Made by a program: the position numbers and the translations under genes | In this document: positions 1-6,835 of the stretch, piece by piece | Layout of the letters: the number at the start of each line of letters is the position of its first letter | Numbering within the stretch: position 1 is the stretch's first letter | Assembly: GCA_031272345.1 (NCBI GenBank) | Contig: JAISTZ010000146.1 | Span: forward strand, 1-35,689 | Source: Spirochaetaceae bacterium | Lineage (GTDB): Bacteria; Spirochaetota; Spirochaetia; Treponematales; Treponemataceae | Reading direction: 5' to 3' | DNA: 35,689 nt | Notes under the pieces: generated by a model | Told to the model about the DNA's origin: nothing | The model's database searches: none | The model's input: only the letters and a program-made list of their open reading frames with translations

Positions 1-124
1 GGGTTGGGTTGAAGAGCATGACTTCGTCAAAGAAGGCTTCCATCACGGGAAGGAGCCCCAGGTCCACCCCCAGGCGGCGGAGCCCCTCCCCAAGGAGACG
101 GGCCTCCGGGGAGTCCCCCCTCAC
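1..124 (-). CDS. Partial unknown protein, N-terminus only
   Basis: An open frame starts at a GTG (124-122) and runs off the left end of the window without a stop. The GTG overlaps the TGA of the upstream gene in a GTGA arrangement, and a GGGGAGGGG run lies just before it. This favours translational coupling and makes it the sixth gene of the minus-strand block. About 41 residues are visible, including the stretch VMEAFFDEVMLF. That stretch is faintly like the end of an anticodon-binding domain, but it is too short to name. The plus-strand frame through the same bases is treated as a shadow. I do not recognise the family. Confidence 0.45.
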   Translation of the reverse strand, partial: MRGDSPEARLLGEGLRRLGVDLGLLPVMEAFFDEVMLFNPT

Positions 125-810
125 GGCCCCTCCCCGGCGTTCTGCCCCAGGTCGATCAGCATGTCCAGGGCCGCGCCGTTTCCGGCCCCCCGAATCGAGA
201 GGATGCTGCCCGTGCGGAACGCCCTGACGGACCCCTCGCCGGAAAGCCCGCCCGTGGGCTCTCCCCCCTGGGACACCATGAGGGCCGCGTCGTAGGTCAC
301 TTCGCCGGGGCTCACCCCGCGGGGCCTGGCGAGGACGTGGAAGCCTTCGTCAATCACCCTGCCCTCCCGGATGAACCGCCGTTCCCCGGAGACGAGGAGG
401 AGTCCCCCGCCGGGGAAAGACAGGGTGACATTCCTGCAATCCCTGAGAACGTCCGCGCCGTTGACCGCGAATCTGAGGATTCGCCCCCCGGAGCTGTCCC
501 CTCCCGGGGGCCGGGGGGACGAGAGGATGGCCTGGAGGAGGAGGGTGACGGAATCGGGCGGCCCGGGGACGACGGGAAGCTCCTCGGGTTCGGCCCCCCC
601 ATCCGGCTGCACCGGGAGGAACTCCGGCACGGACTCCTCCTCCGGGGCCTGAAGGACGGCGGTGAGGGCCGGCATGAAGGGCGTCTTCTGGGGTGAATAA
701 AAGCTGTTCCCCACCCCCGGCAGGACCGAGGCGGGCATCTTCACCGGGGAGCGCGCAGACAGCGCCGCCGGAAGGAGGAGGAGCCAGAGGACGAGCCTAG
801 AGGTTCGCAA
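121..810 (-). CDS. Secreted protein of unknown function
   Basis: I place the start at a TTG (810-808) because it is preceded by GGAGG at ideal spacing and gives a clean signal peptide (RTSRLVLWLLLLPAALSA). A longer frame from an ATG at 864 would overlap the upstream gene by 68 nt and put charged residues before the hydrophobic core. From the TTG the protein has 229 residues and overlaps the upstream stop by 14 nt, consistent with coupling. After the signal comes a Pro/Glu-rich stretch (EEESVPEF onward), then an all-beta-looking region with VTLSFPGGG and GGLLLVSGERRF. No catalytic motif is visible. It is probably an exported or periplasmic protein transcribed with the HExxH gene upstream. Its function is unknown. 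Confidence 0.6.
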   Translation of the reverse strand: MRTSRLVLWLLLLPAALSARSPVKMPASVLPGVGNSFYSPQKTPFMPALTAVLQAPEEESVPEFLPVQPDGGAEPEELPVVPGPPDSVTLLLQAILSSPRPPGGDSSGGRILRFAVNGADVLRDCRNVTLSFPGGGLLLVSGERRFIREGRVIDEGFHVLARPRGVSPGEVTYDAALMVSQGGEPTGGLSGEGSVRAFRTGSILSIRGAGNGAALDMLIDLGQNAGEGP

Positions 811-1609
811 GATTTTCCTCCACGATATGGAGCCGCTTTGTAAGGGCTTCGATCGTCTTTTCAAGCCTGTTCTTCTCCCTTTCCCATTGAGTCTTCCTGT
901 CGAGCTCCCCGGCGGGTTTTCCCGCCTGACTCCTCACCGTGTCCGGGGATTTTCCCGCCAGGAACTGGGCCTCCGCGGCCTTCCGCTTTTCCTCAGGCCC
1001 CAGGGACGCCACGTACTTCATGTTCTCCCCGCCGATGGCGGGATTCACCTGGAAGAGGGACGCCCTGGTGATGGCCCTGGCGGCGTTCCTGGGCAAGAGG
1101 AGCACCCGGTCGACGTAGTCCTCGTAGCGGATCTTCTCCTGGCGGCACAATTCCTGGGCCTTGATGAGCAGGTCCCCCAATTCACGCATAAAAACACCGT
1201 TCTGTTCCACCTGTTTCCGAATTTGTTCCGTAAGCGCCCCGAGTTCCTCCGAGACCCTGGGGTCGAGCTTGTAGTAGCCCTTCTCCTCGGCGGCCTCAAG
1301 GAGCCGGTGGAACCGGGCCCAGAAGTCCGTGGTGTGGAACCGGAGGGGGCTCAGGGCTTTGGCGTTCTCCAGGCCCCCCATGCGCTCGGCGAGTTTTTCG
1401 TGCTCCAGGTGATGGGCGTACTCGTGGATCGCCGTGTAGACCAGTTGCCCATCGGACGAAAAATTCTTGTTGTGAAGGAGAATCTCAAGGGTGTCGGGCT
1501 TGTAGAGGCCGTTCACCCGTTTGCTGGCCTTTCCGGTAAAAATGACGCTGAAATCCAGGGACGTATTTTCTAAGTCCAGGAGCATGGCCTTGACGCTGTC
1601 CTGATTCAT
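797..1609 (-). CDS. HExxH-motif protein with C-terminal coiled coil
   Basis: This is a 270-residue protein starting at an ATG with a good GGAGG four bases upstream. Around residues 60-70 it has AIHEYAHHLEHE, an HExxH zinc-metallopeptidase signature followed by further His and Glu residues. Downstream is a conserved-looking FHTTDFWARFHRLLEAA stretch, as in SprT/WSS1-type gluzincins, where a helix after HExxH packs on the site. The last 50 residues (about 220-270) are rich in Glu, Lys and Leu in a heptad pattern and end with a predicted coiled coil. No signal peptide is seen, so it should be cytoplasmic. It lies 55 nt after rsmE and overlaps the secreted protein downstream. Peptidase activity is inferred only from the motif, and I cannot name the family. 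Confidence 0.6.
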   Translation of the reverse strand: MNQDSVKAMLLDLENTSLDFSVIFTGKASKRVNGLYKPDTLEILLHNKNFSSDGQLVYTAIHEYAHHLEHEKLAERMGGLENAKALSPLRFHTTDFWARFHRLLEAAEEKGYYKLDPRVSEELGALTEQIRKQVEQNGVFMRELGDLLIKAQELCRQEKIRYEDYVDRVLLLPRNAARAITRASLFQVNPAIGGENMKYVASLGPEEKRKAAEAQFLAGKSPDTVRSQAGKPAGELDRKTQWEREKNRLEKTIEALTKRLHIVEENLANL

Positions 1610-1625
1610 GGGGCCTCCGTTTTGA

Positions 1626-1659
1626 GGGAATCTTTTAAGTGAAATTATGAGGGATTCCC
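1626..1659. repeat. Short inverted repeat between rsmE and the HExxH gene
   Basis: GGGAATC (1626-1632) and GATTCCC (1653-1659) are perfect 7-nt inverted arms separated by 20 AT-rich bases. They fill most of the 55-nt gap. No T tract follows on the minus strand, so this is not a convincing terminator. It could be an operator or an RNA hairpin ahead of the HExxH gene. Confidence 0.3.
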
Positions 1660-1664
1660 GTTAT

Positions 1665-2420
1665 TTAAACTTCGGCGTTTTTGGGGGCGGTCATTATCGA
1701 AAGAATCAGCGCGGCAGCGGCGGTGCAGGCGGTTTCCGTGCGGAGGACCCGCTCCCCCAGGCCGCAGAGGCGGAATCCCGCCCCAAGGAGGAGCTCCCGC
1801 TCCCGGTCCGTCCAGCCCCGCTCGCTCCCGACGGCGGCCCACACGGGGGGGCGCGGCCCTTCGGACGCCAGGACCTCCGCCAGGGGCGCCGTGGCGAACC
1901 GGGGGGACCGGCTGGGCACGTCCAGGGCGAATCTGCCGCCGGTTGCCGGGCCGGCCGCTTCCAGGGCGGCTTCCAGGGACTCGTGCCGGAAGAGGCGGGG
2001 CACGTGGACGCTCCTGGCCTGGGCGCTCCCCTCCCGGAGCAGGGCCTCAGCCCGGCCGCGCTCGAAGAGGGTCGAGTCCCGGTAGGATTTTTCCCCCAGG
2101 TCCGTACCCGCCAGGTGAATCTCCTGCACCCCCAGCCCGGCCATGTCCCGGAAGAGGCGGCGCAGTTGAATCGGCCGGGGGAACCCGACGAGCATGTGGA
2201 GCGGATAGAGGGGAAGCCCCTCCGTCTGCGGGGTGAATTCAAAGGTGATTGCGTCCGTGACGGCCCCTATCCGCGCGACCCCCGCCGCCCTGTTGACCAC
2301 CCCGGCCTCGAAGGTGTCCCCCGCCCGTTTGCGGAGGACCGTGACGATGTGCTGGGCCCTGGGGTCGGAGAGGGGGAGGGGGACGGAAATTTCCGGTTCG
2401 TCAAAGAGGACGATGTTCAT
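1665..2420 (-). CDS. rsmE: 16S rRNA (uracil-1498-N3) methyltransferase RsmE
   Basis: This 251-residue SPOUT-fold enzyme methylates N3 of U1498 in helix 44 of 16S rRNA using SAM. Family marks are HIVTVLRKRAGD near the N-terminus (the PUA-like part, residues 24-35), the SAM-knot segment VGSERGWTDRE (197-207) and LGERVLRTETA (221-231). The usual GPEGG loop reads GSERG here, a substitution at a position normally rich in glycine. The rest of the knot is intact, so it is probably active. The start ATG lies 8 nt after the tyrS stop with no clear ribosome-binding site, so translation is probably coupled to tyrS. Confidence 0.92.
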   Translation of the reverse strand: MNIVLFDEPEISVPLPLSDPRAQHIVTVLRKRAGDTFEAGVVNRAAGVARIGAVTDAITFEFTPQTEGLPLYPLHMLVGFPRPIQLRRLFRDMAGLGVQEIHLAGTDLGEKSYRDSTLFERGRAEALLREGSAQARSVHVPRLFRHESLEAALEAAGPATGGRFALDVPSRSPRFATAPLAEVLASEGPRPPVWAAVGSERGWTDRERELLLGAGFRLCGLGERVLRTETACTAAAALILSIMTAPKNAEV

Positions 2421-2428
2421 GGGGCGGC

Positions 2429-3679
2429 TTATGTGGCCAGGACCCGGCAGAACTTCTTCTTGCCCGCCCGCAGAATCACCTCCCCCGATGCGAAGTCCCC
2501 CTCGGTGAACCGGAAGTCCACGGTGGAAATGCGCTGTTCCGCGCCCCCCCCGCCGGTGAAGAAGGCCCCCCCCTGCTCGATGAGCCGGCGGCAGTCGCTT
2601 TTGGTGGCGCAGAGTTTTGCCTGCACGAAGAGGTCCGCCGCGGCCACGCCGGCCCCCTGGGGGGTCGCCGCCCGCAGGGCCGCCGCAGGAATCTCCGCCT
2701 GGGGCATGGACGCTTTGTCTCCCCCGCCCCCGAAGGCCGCCCTGGCGCCGGAGAGGGCCCGTTCCGCCTCGTCCTTCCCGTGAATCACCGCGGTCACCTC
2801 GTAGGCCAGGCGCTCCTTGGCCCTGTTGATGTCCCCGGAGGCGATGGAGTCAACCTCATCCACGGGCAAAAAGGTGAACAGGAGGAGGAATTTCCGCACG
2901 TCCGGGTCGGAAACGTTCCGCCAGTATTGGAAGAAGTCGTAGACCCCCGTGAGGGCGCTGTCCAGGAAGAGGGCCCCCCGCTCGGTCTTGCCCATCTTCT
3001 GGCCGTCGCTCCGGGTGATGAGGGGGAAGGTGAGGCCGAAGGCGTCCTTGCCGGTCTTGCGGCGGATAAGGTCCACCCCGGCGGTGATGTTGCCCCACTG
3101 GTCGTCCCCGCCGATTTGGAGCACACAGTTGTGCCGCTGGTGGAGCATGAGGAAGTCGTAGCTTTGCAGGAGTTGATAGTTGAATTCGATGAACGACAGG
3201 CCCGTCTCCAGGCGTTTTTTGTAGGACTCGAAGGTGAGCATCCTGTTGACCGAAAAGCACGAGCCGATGTCCCGGAGGAAGTCGATGTAGTTCAGGTCCG
3301 CCAGCCAGTTCTTGTTGTTGTCCCACCGGGCGGTTACCCCGTCAAACCCGATGAACCGGTCGAGCTGTTGCCGGATGCTTTCGGTGTTGGAATCGAGCTG
3401 CTCATAGGAGAGCATCTGGCGCATCTCGGTCTTGCCCGAGGGGTCCCCGATCCGGGCCGTGCCCCCCCCGATGAGGGCGATTGCGGTGTGCCCGGCGTCC
3501 CGCAGGTGCCTGAGGGCAAAAAAGGGCACCATGTGGCCGATGTGCAGGCTGGGCCCCGTGGGGTCGCAGCCCACATAAAAGGCGACAGGCCCCTTGTCCA
3601 TCAGGCTGGAAAGGTCCTCCGGGGCCGTGCACTGCTGAAAAAATCCCCGTTCCTTGAGGGTTTCGAGCGCTTTGTTCAT
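2429..3679 (-). CDS. tyrS: Tyrosyl-tRNA synthetase
   Basis: This 416-residue class I aminoacyl-tRNA synthetase charges tRNA-Tyr. The HIGH signature is present as HIGH (residues 46-49, within GPSLHIGHM). The KMSKS loop is KMGKT (228-232, after SDGQ). IGDPSGKTEMR and QIGGDDQWGN are typical TyrRS segments for tyrosine and tRNA binding. The C-terminal 80 residues form an S4-like RNA-binding domain (AAADLFVQAKLCATKSDCRR onward). The size and motifs fit the bacterial TyrRS form. No Shine-Dalgarno sequence precedes the ATG, and a -10-like TATACT ends 7 nt before it, so the message may be leaderless. It is followed by rsmE. Confidence 0.96.
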   Translation of the reverse strand: MNKALETLKERGFFQQCTAPEDLSSLMDKGPVAFYVGCDPTGPSLHIGHMVPFFALRHLRDAGHTAIALIGGGTARIGDPSGKTEMRQMLSYEQLDSNTESIRQQLDRFIGFDGVTARWDNNKNWLADLNYIDFLRDIGSCFSVNRMLTFESYKKRLETGLSFIEFNYQLLQSYDFLMLHQRHNCVLQIGGDDQWGNITAGVDLIRRKTGKDAFGLTFPLITRSDGQKMGKTERGALFLDSALTGVYDFFQYWRNVSDPDVRKFLLLFTFLPVDEVDSIASGDINRAKERLAYEVTAVIHGKDEAERALSGARAAFGGGGDKASMPQAEIPAAALRAATPQGAGVAAADLFVQAKLCATKSDCRRLIEQGGAFFTGGGGAEQRISTVDFRFTEGDFASGEVILRAGKKKFCRVLAT

Positions 3680-3686
3680 CGGGGCG

Positions 3687-3715
3687 AGTATATCACTCGG
3701 AAGCGGCGGCGTCTA
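3687..3715 (-). promoter_or_regulatory. Putative tyrS promoter, leaderless geometry
   Basis: On the minus strand, TAGACG (3715-3710), a 17-nt spacer and TATACT (3692-3687) precede the tyrS ATG (3679) by only 7 nt. Transcription would begin at or within a base of the start codon. It lies over the end of the upstream gene, so it would be an internal operon promoter. The -35 match is 4 of 6. Confidence 0.45.
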
Positions 3716-4511
3716 CCAGGCTGCTCACCTGCCTGATCGTCTCCGCGGGGGAAGCGTTTCTGGAGAAGATCTCCAGCAGGGCCGGATGCCGCTCGAAGAT
3801 TTCCCCGAGTTTTTCCAATTGCTCCATGGCGGCGGCGTTTTTTACGGCGATTTGGGCGTCCTGGGGGGCCCTGCGGGCCATGGCGGCGTCCACTTCCGCC
3901 CGGTAGGCCCCGTAGGATTCCCGCGCCATGGTGTACAGGGCGATGTCGGGAATCCGGGCGCTTTCTACTCCAAGGGCGAGCACTTCCACCTCCTGGAGGG
4001 TCGGCTCAGCGGAGAGGGACGCCAGAAGGGTGTGGTCGAGCTTTTTTTGGGCCAGGAGCGCGTCCAGGGCGATGTGGGCGGCTTCCTTGCTTTTCTGGTC
4101 CAGGAACGCGGTGAGCGCCTCCTGGGTGGTGACGCCCATGCGGTCGCAGAGGGACGGCAGCGATTCGGGCCTGACGTTCAGGGTGACGTGCAGGGACACG
4201 GAGTAGGAAAAATCCGGCTTCTGCTCCAGGACGGAGCTGTATACCTTTGCCGAGGGCAGTTCCCCGGAGAGGGTCTGCACGGCGGTGTAGGGTTGGGCGT
4301 CGAAAAGGAGGATCTCCGTGTTTGTGGGGATGAGCCGCTCGGCGCTCCAGGCGAAGACCCCCCGCCTGAGGGTCTGGGGATACACGCCGGACGTCTTGGT
4401 GAGCATGACTCCGTATTTGCCGATCGGCACGGTGAACTGAATCCACCCGAAATAGAACACGCACCCCCCGCACAGGGCCAGGAACACAAGAAAGGCCAGG
4501 AATTTTTTCAT
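3693..4511 (-). CDS. SPFH/band-7-like membrane-anchored protein
   Basis: I start this 272-residue protein at ATG 4511, giving MKKFLAFLVFLALCGGCVFYFGWI, an N-terminal signal anchor. A longer frame reads back through the neighbouring gene's antisense and is not credible. After the anchor comes VPIGKYGVMLTKTSGVYP and RLIPTNTEILLFD, which resembles the start of a band-7/SPFH domain. Further on is VLALGVESARIPDIALYTMARESY, like the SPFH core's final strand and helix. The C-terminal 70 residues are helical and charged. SPFH proteins typically form membrane-associated scaffolds. The assignment is by sequence feel rather than a hard motif, and the specific role is unknown. The gene is first in the minus block, 13 nt upstream of tyrS. 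Confidence 0.55.
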   Translation of the reverse strand: MKKFLAFLVFLALCGGCVFYFGWIQFTVPIGKYGVMLTKTSGVYPQTLRRGVFAWSAERLIPTNTEILLFDAQPYTAVQTLSGELPSAKVYSSVLEQKPDFSYSVSLHVTLNVRPESLPSLCDRMGVTTQEALTAFLDQKSKEAAHIALDALLAQKKLDHTLLASLSAEPTLQEVEVLALGVESARIPDIALYTMARESYGAYRAEVDAAMARRAPQDAQIAVKNAAAMEQLEKLGEIFERHPALLEIFSRNASPAETIRQVSSLVDAAASE

Positions 4512-4517
4512 GGAACT

Positions 4518-4546
4518 AGTGTATACTACAATCGGAAGGATTGCAA
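4518..4546 (-). promoter_or_regulatory. Putative promoter of the SPFH-like gene, leaderless geometry
   Basis: On the minus strand, TTGCAA (4546-4541), a 17-nt spacer and TACACT (4523-4518) end 6 nt before the ATG at 4511. There is no ribosome-binding site in the gap. An overlapping TATACT on the plus strand (4522-4527) could serve the divergent gene at 4551, but I see no matching -35 for it. Confidence 0.45.
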
Positions 4547-4550
4547 CACC

Positions 4551-4883
4551 ATGAATGAACCGCCCAGGGGGTTGTTTTTTATACTCCACAGGCTCGTCCT
4601 GTTCCTCACCCTTTTTCAGATAGCCCTGTTCGCCCTCTTCGCCGCGGGCAGCCTCAACCGCTGCCAGGACAGGACCCTCATCTTCATCCTCCACGGGGGG
4701 ACCCTCTGCGCCTGGATTCTCCTGGCCGTTCTTGTCCCCTACCTCTGCCTGACGGTCCTCCTGGGGGCCCTCACCAGGCGGCCGGCCTACCTGCTGCACC
4801 TGCTCCTCTGGGCCCTTTCCCTGGCAATCGCCCTGGGGCTGGGGTTCTTCTCCCGGAGTCTGCCCCTGTGGAGCGCCGTGTAG
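4551..4883 (+). CDS. Small integral membrane protein
   Basis: This 110-residue protein starts at an ATG with AAGGA about 11 nt upstream. Three hydrophobic segments are visible: about residues 6-33 (LFFILHRLVLFLTLFQIALF), 38-67 and 75-100 (YLLHLLLWALSLAIALGLGF). The plus-frame sequence before this ATG is the antisense of the SPFH-like gene and is excluded. It is divergent from that gene with 39 nt between the start codons. No family is recognised. The hydrophobic segments and the AAGGA support a real inner-membrane protein, but its function is unknown. Confidence 0.55.
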   Translation: MNEPPRGLFFILHRLVLFLTLFQIALFALFAAGSLNRCQDRTLIFILHGGTLCAWILLAVLVPYLCLTVLLGALTRRPAYLLHLLLWALSLAIALGLGFFSRSLPLWSAV

Positions 4884-4922
4884 ACGAACCCCGCGAAGGC
4901 TCCCAGGGCTTTGTTGGCCCGT

Positions 4923-5414
4923 TCAGCATGGAAGAGGAACCTCACCGGCCAGGACGAGGATTTTTGCTATAAGACCGGGACTAAACCAGGTGTTGTTGCC
5001 CTGCAATTCTTTAATCAATGGGGCTATTTCAGAAATAAAACCTTTCTCTTTTGCCCTAAGCAGAATCCCCAGGGTTCCGGTAACCGGAATGTCCATAAGC
5101 TGCGCATAACGGCGCGCACATTTTTCGTCTATGAGAATTAAATCCGCCCCAAGTTCCTGGGCCAGCATGAGCGCCTCTGCTTCCCCGTCATCTAAATCAT
5201 ACAAAAAAACCCTGGCAGCCGTCGAATGAAGGCGCTCAATGCTCACCCAATCCAATGCGGTTAAATCCGTGTAAAAGCTGTCTTTTCCCGCCTCGATTTC
5301 CTGATACACCGCATAAGGAATAAAAATATTGCCGTACAAGAGGCGCAGCAGGTCCAGCTTTCCGATTTTCAGCAAGGAAATAAGCGGAGTGGTATTGGAA
5401 ACAACCTTACGCAT
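4923..5414 (-). CDS. PIN-domain toxin, DUF3368 family
   Basis: This 163-residue protein is read from ATG 5414, 8 nt inside the end of the antitoxin gene. VVSNTTPLISLLKIGKLDLL at the N-terminus, DDGEAEALMLAQELGADLIL (75-94) and IDEKCARRYA (96-105) are the hallmarks of the DUF3368 branch of PIN nucleases. The acidic residues E39, D76 and D97 could coordinate Mg2+. The first family Asp position is Asn, as is common in this branch. Members are usually paired with UPF0175 proteins as type II toxins that cleave RNA. A longer start in the same frame would overlap most of the antitoxin end and is less likely. Base composition is lower in GC than the neighbours, suggesting acquisition. Confidence 0.85.
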   Translation of the reverse strand: MRKVVSNTTPLISLLKIGKLDLLRLLYGNIFIPYAVYQEIEAGKDSFYTDLTALDWVSIERLHSTAARVFLYDLDDGEAEALMLAQELGADLILIDEKCARRYAQLMDIPVTGTLGILLRAKEKGFISEIAPLIKELQGNNTWFSPGLIAKILVLAGEVPLPC

Positions 5415-5658
5415 TGGCAAAATCAGACTCAAGTTCCTCCGCTCCGGCCAGCATCGACACGCCATACCCGGCGAGCATGTCCAGAAACGTGATACGGGAA
5501 ATTCCCAAAGTCCGCGCCGCCATGCCGGAGGATATTCTGCCTAATTCATACAGCTTTATCAGCGACAGGAGTTTGATTTCCTGCTCAAACTCTGAGTTTT
5601 GCATTCGCAACGAAAAAGCCAGCGTTTCCGGATAAGAAATTGCGATTTGCCGTTCCAT
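5407..5658 (-). CDS. UPF0175-family antitoxin
   Basis: This 83-residue protein starts MERQIAISYPETLAFSLRM. It continues with LLSLIKLYELGRISSGMAARTLGISRITFLDMLAGYGV, the UPF0175 signature with a helix-turn-helix-like centre. UPF0175 proteins are DNA-binding antitoxins that neutralise adjacent DUF3368 PIN toxins and repress the pair. The start has GGAGG seven bases upstream. The stop overlaps the toxin ATG by 8 nt, so the two are translationally coupled, antitoxin first. Together they form a complete type II toxin-antitoxin module between a membrane-protein gene and rplU. Confidence 0.88.
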   Translation of the reverse strand: MERQIAISYPETLAFSLRMQNSEFEQEIKLLSLIKLYELGRISSGMAARTLGISRITFLDMLAGYGVSMLAGAEELESDFANA

Positions 5659-5661
5659 GGT

Positions 5662-5679
5662 GTTGCCTCCGTTGCCTCC
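5662..5679. repeat. Tandem 9-bp repeat carrying a duplicated ribosome-binding site
   Basis: GTTGCCTCC occurs twice head to tail. On the minus strand this reads GGAGGCAAC twice, directly before ACCATG of the antitoxin gene. The second copy places GGAGG at ideal spacing and the first lies 9 nt further upstream. It may be a slip-strand duplication that could tune antitoxin translation. Confidence 0.6.
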
Positions 5680-5817
5680 ACCCTATCATATTCCGCTGCG
5701 AAATTCAACCATGCCGCGAACCCCGTACCGCCCCGCGGCGGCTCTGCGTCCAGGGGGCGCTCCGCGGGCGGCCCGGAATCGCCCTCCATAATTTCTGAAA
5801 AATTCGTCCAAAAGGGC
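5680..5817. other. Intergenic region between toxin-antitoxin pair and rplU promoter
   Basis: About 140 bases without a coding signal. It includes a GC-rich stretch around 5729-5773 with partly inverted CCGCGG arms (CCGCCCCGCGG and CCGCGGGCGG) that could fold. No clear promoter for the minus-strand antitoxin is visible, though one must lie here. Confidence 0.3.
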
Positions 5818-5845
5818 TTGACGCGGTGTGAAAATATCGTATAAA
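5818..5845 (+). promoter_or_regulatory. Promoter of the rplU operon
   Basis: TTGACG (5818-5823), a 16-nt spacer and TATAAA (5840-5845) lie 29 nt before the rplU ATG. AAGGGGAAGG serves as the ribosome-binding site. This is one of the clearest sigma-70 type promoters in the window and fits a highly expressed ribosomal operon. Confidence 0.75.
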
Positions 5846-5874
5846 CTGAATTTCACATTTTTAAGGGGAAGGCT

Positions 5875-6189
5875 ATGTACGCACTCATCGAGTATAAAGG
5901 AAAGCAGTATAAGGCGGAAAAGGGCGCGGTTTTAACCGTGGACAAGGTGAACGAGGCCGCAGGGGCAAAGCTCAACATCGAAACGGTGCTCCTGGTCAGC
6001 AACGAGGGGGCCGCGTCCGTGGGAACCCCCTATGTGCCGGGCGCGCGGGTAGAGGCGGTGGTGGAGAAAACCTTCCGGGACCGCAAGGTTCTGGTGCTCA
6101 AATACAAGAGCAAGAAGGACTACCGCAGGCTCATCGGGCACAGGCAGAGTTACACCAACATCCGGGTAGAAGACATCGTCGTCGCGTAA
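5875..6189 (+). CDS. rplU: 50S ribosomal protein L21
   Basis: This 104-residue protein begins MYALIEYKGKQYKAEKGAVL and contains VLVLKYKSKKDYRRLIGHRQ, the L21 C-terminal signature that binds 23S rRNA. Length is normal for the family. It is the first gene of an operon running through prp, rpmA, obgE, nadD, yqeK, an LCP protein and rsfS. Its stop codon directly abuts the ATG of prp (TAAATG). Confidence 0.97.
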   Translation: MYALIEYKGKQYKAEKGAVLTVDKVNEAAGAKLNIETVLLVSNEGAASVGTPYVPGARVEAVVEKTFRDRKVLVLKYKSKKDYRRLIGHRQSYTNIRVEDIVVA

Positions 6190-6573
6190 ATGACGGAGGT
6201 GGCGCTTTCCCGCACGGAACAGGGCTTCACCTGCCGGGCCGAGGGCCACGCGGGGTTCGCCCCGGCTGGAAGTGATATTGTGTGCGCCGCGGTCACGGTC
6301 CTCCTGCGGACGGCCGCGGAGATGCTCGAAGCAACCCCCGGCGTCGCGGTGCGGCCCCTGGCGGTGCAAGCGGGGGCTCTCTCGTTCCAGGTTGAACGGA
6401 GGGAGCGGGGGGAGTCAGGCAGGGCGCGGGATGACGGGCCGGATGCGCTTGGGGCGCGGCTGTGGGCCGTTGGGGACTTCATCAAAACCGGCATGGAATC
6501 CCTTCAAAGAGAATTCCCCGGACATATTTCGTTCCGGGAAGAACCGGGGCGCTCCGGCGTTTCCGGGGCATAA
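6190..6573 (+). CDS. prp: Ribosomal-processing cysteine protease Prp (YsxB family)
   Basis: This 127-residue protein sits between L21 and L27, as Prp does in Firmicutes. The catalytic pair is visible: GHAGF with H20, and SDIVCAA with C32, twelve residues apart as in characterised Prp. In Firmicutes, Prp removes an N-terminal extension from L27. The protein is longer than the usual 105-115 residues, with an Arg/Glu-rich insertion around 70-90 and a loose C-terminal tail. The start ATG follows the L21 stop directly with no ribosome-binding site of its own. The L27 here lacks the cleavable extension, so the substrate is unclear. Confidence 0.85.
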   Translation: MTEVALSRTEQGFTCRAEGHAGFAPAGSDIVCAAVTVLLRTAAEMLEATPGVAVRPLAVQAGALSFQVERRERGESGRARDDGPDALGARLWAVGDFIKTGMESLQREFPGHISFREEPGRSGVSGA

Positions 6574-6583
6574 GGAGTAAGTT

Positions 6584-6835
6584 ATGGGACGTAAAAAAGG
6601 CGGCAGCGGCGCAAAAAACGGGCGGGATTCCAACCCCAAGAGGCTCGGGGTAAAAGTATACGGCGGTCAAACCGTAAGCGCGGGGTCGATCCTGGTGCGC
6701 CAGCGGGGCACAAGGATTCATCCCGGCGCTAACGTCAAGCGGGGCAGGGACGACACGCTCTTTGCCACCAGCCCCGGCACGGTGGTGTATCACGACCGCA
6801 TGGGAAGGAAGTACGCTTCAGTAACCCTGCCGTGA
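6584..6835 (+). CDS. rpmA: 50S ribosomal protein L27
   Basis: This 83-residue protein begins MGRKKGGSGAKNGRDSNPKR, followed by GVKVYGGQ, IHPGANVKRG and DDTLFATSPG, all classic L27. A good ribosome-binding site (AAGGAG) precedes the ATG. The frame immediately upstream contains a stop (TAA at 6578-6580), so there is no N-terminal extension of the FFASKKG type that Prp cleaves. The glycine-rich N-terminal tail reaches the peptidyl-transferase centre in the ribosome. Confidence 0.97.
   Translation: MGRKKGGSGAKNGRDSNPKRLGVKVYGGQTVSAGSILVRQRGTRIHPGANVKRGRDDTLFATSPGTVVYHDRMGRKYASVTLP

Noticed and set aside
9..227. 72-residue plus-strand open frame rich in Arg, Pro and Ser
   Set aside because: It is antisense to a frame with good gene structure on the minus strand (coupled GTGA start), and its composition is typical of high-GC shadow frames.
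3654..4550. Long plus-strand extension upstream of the small membrane protein
   Set aside because: It reads through the antisense of the SPFH-like gene. The real start is the ATG at 4551, where the hydrophobic protein begins.
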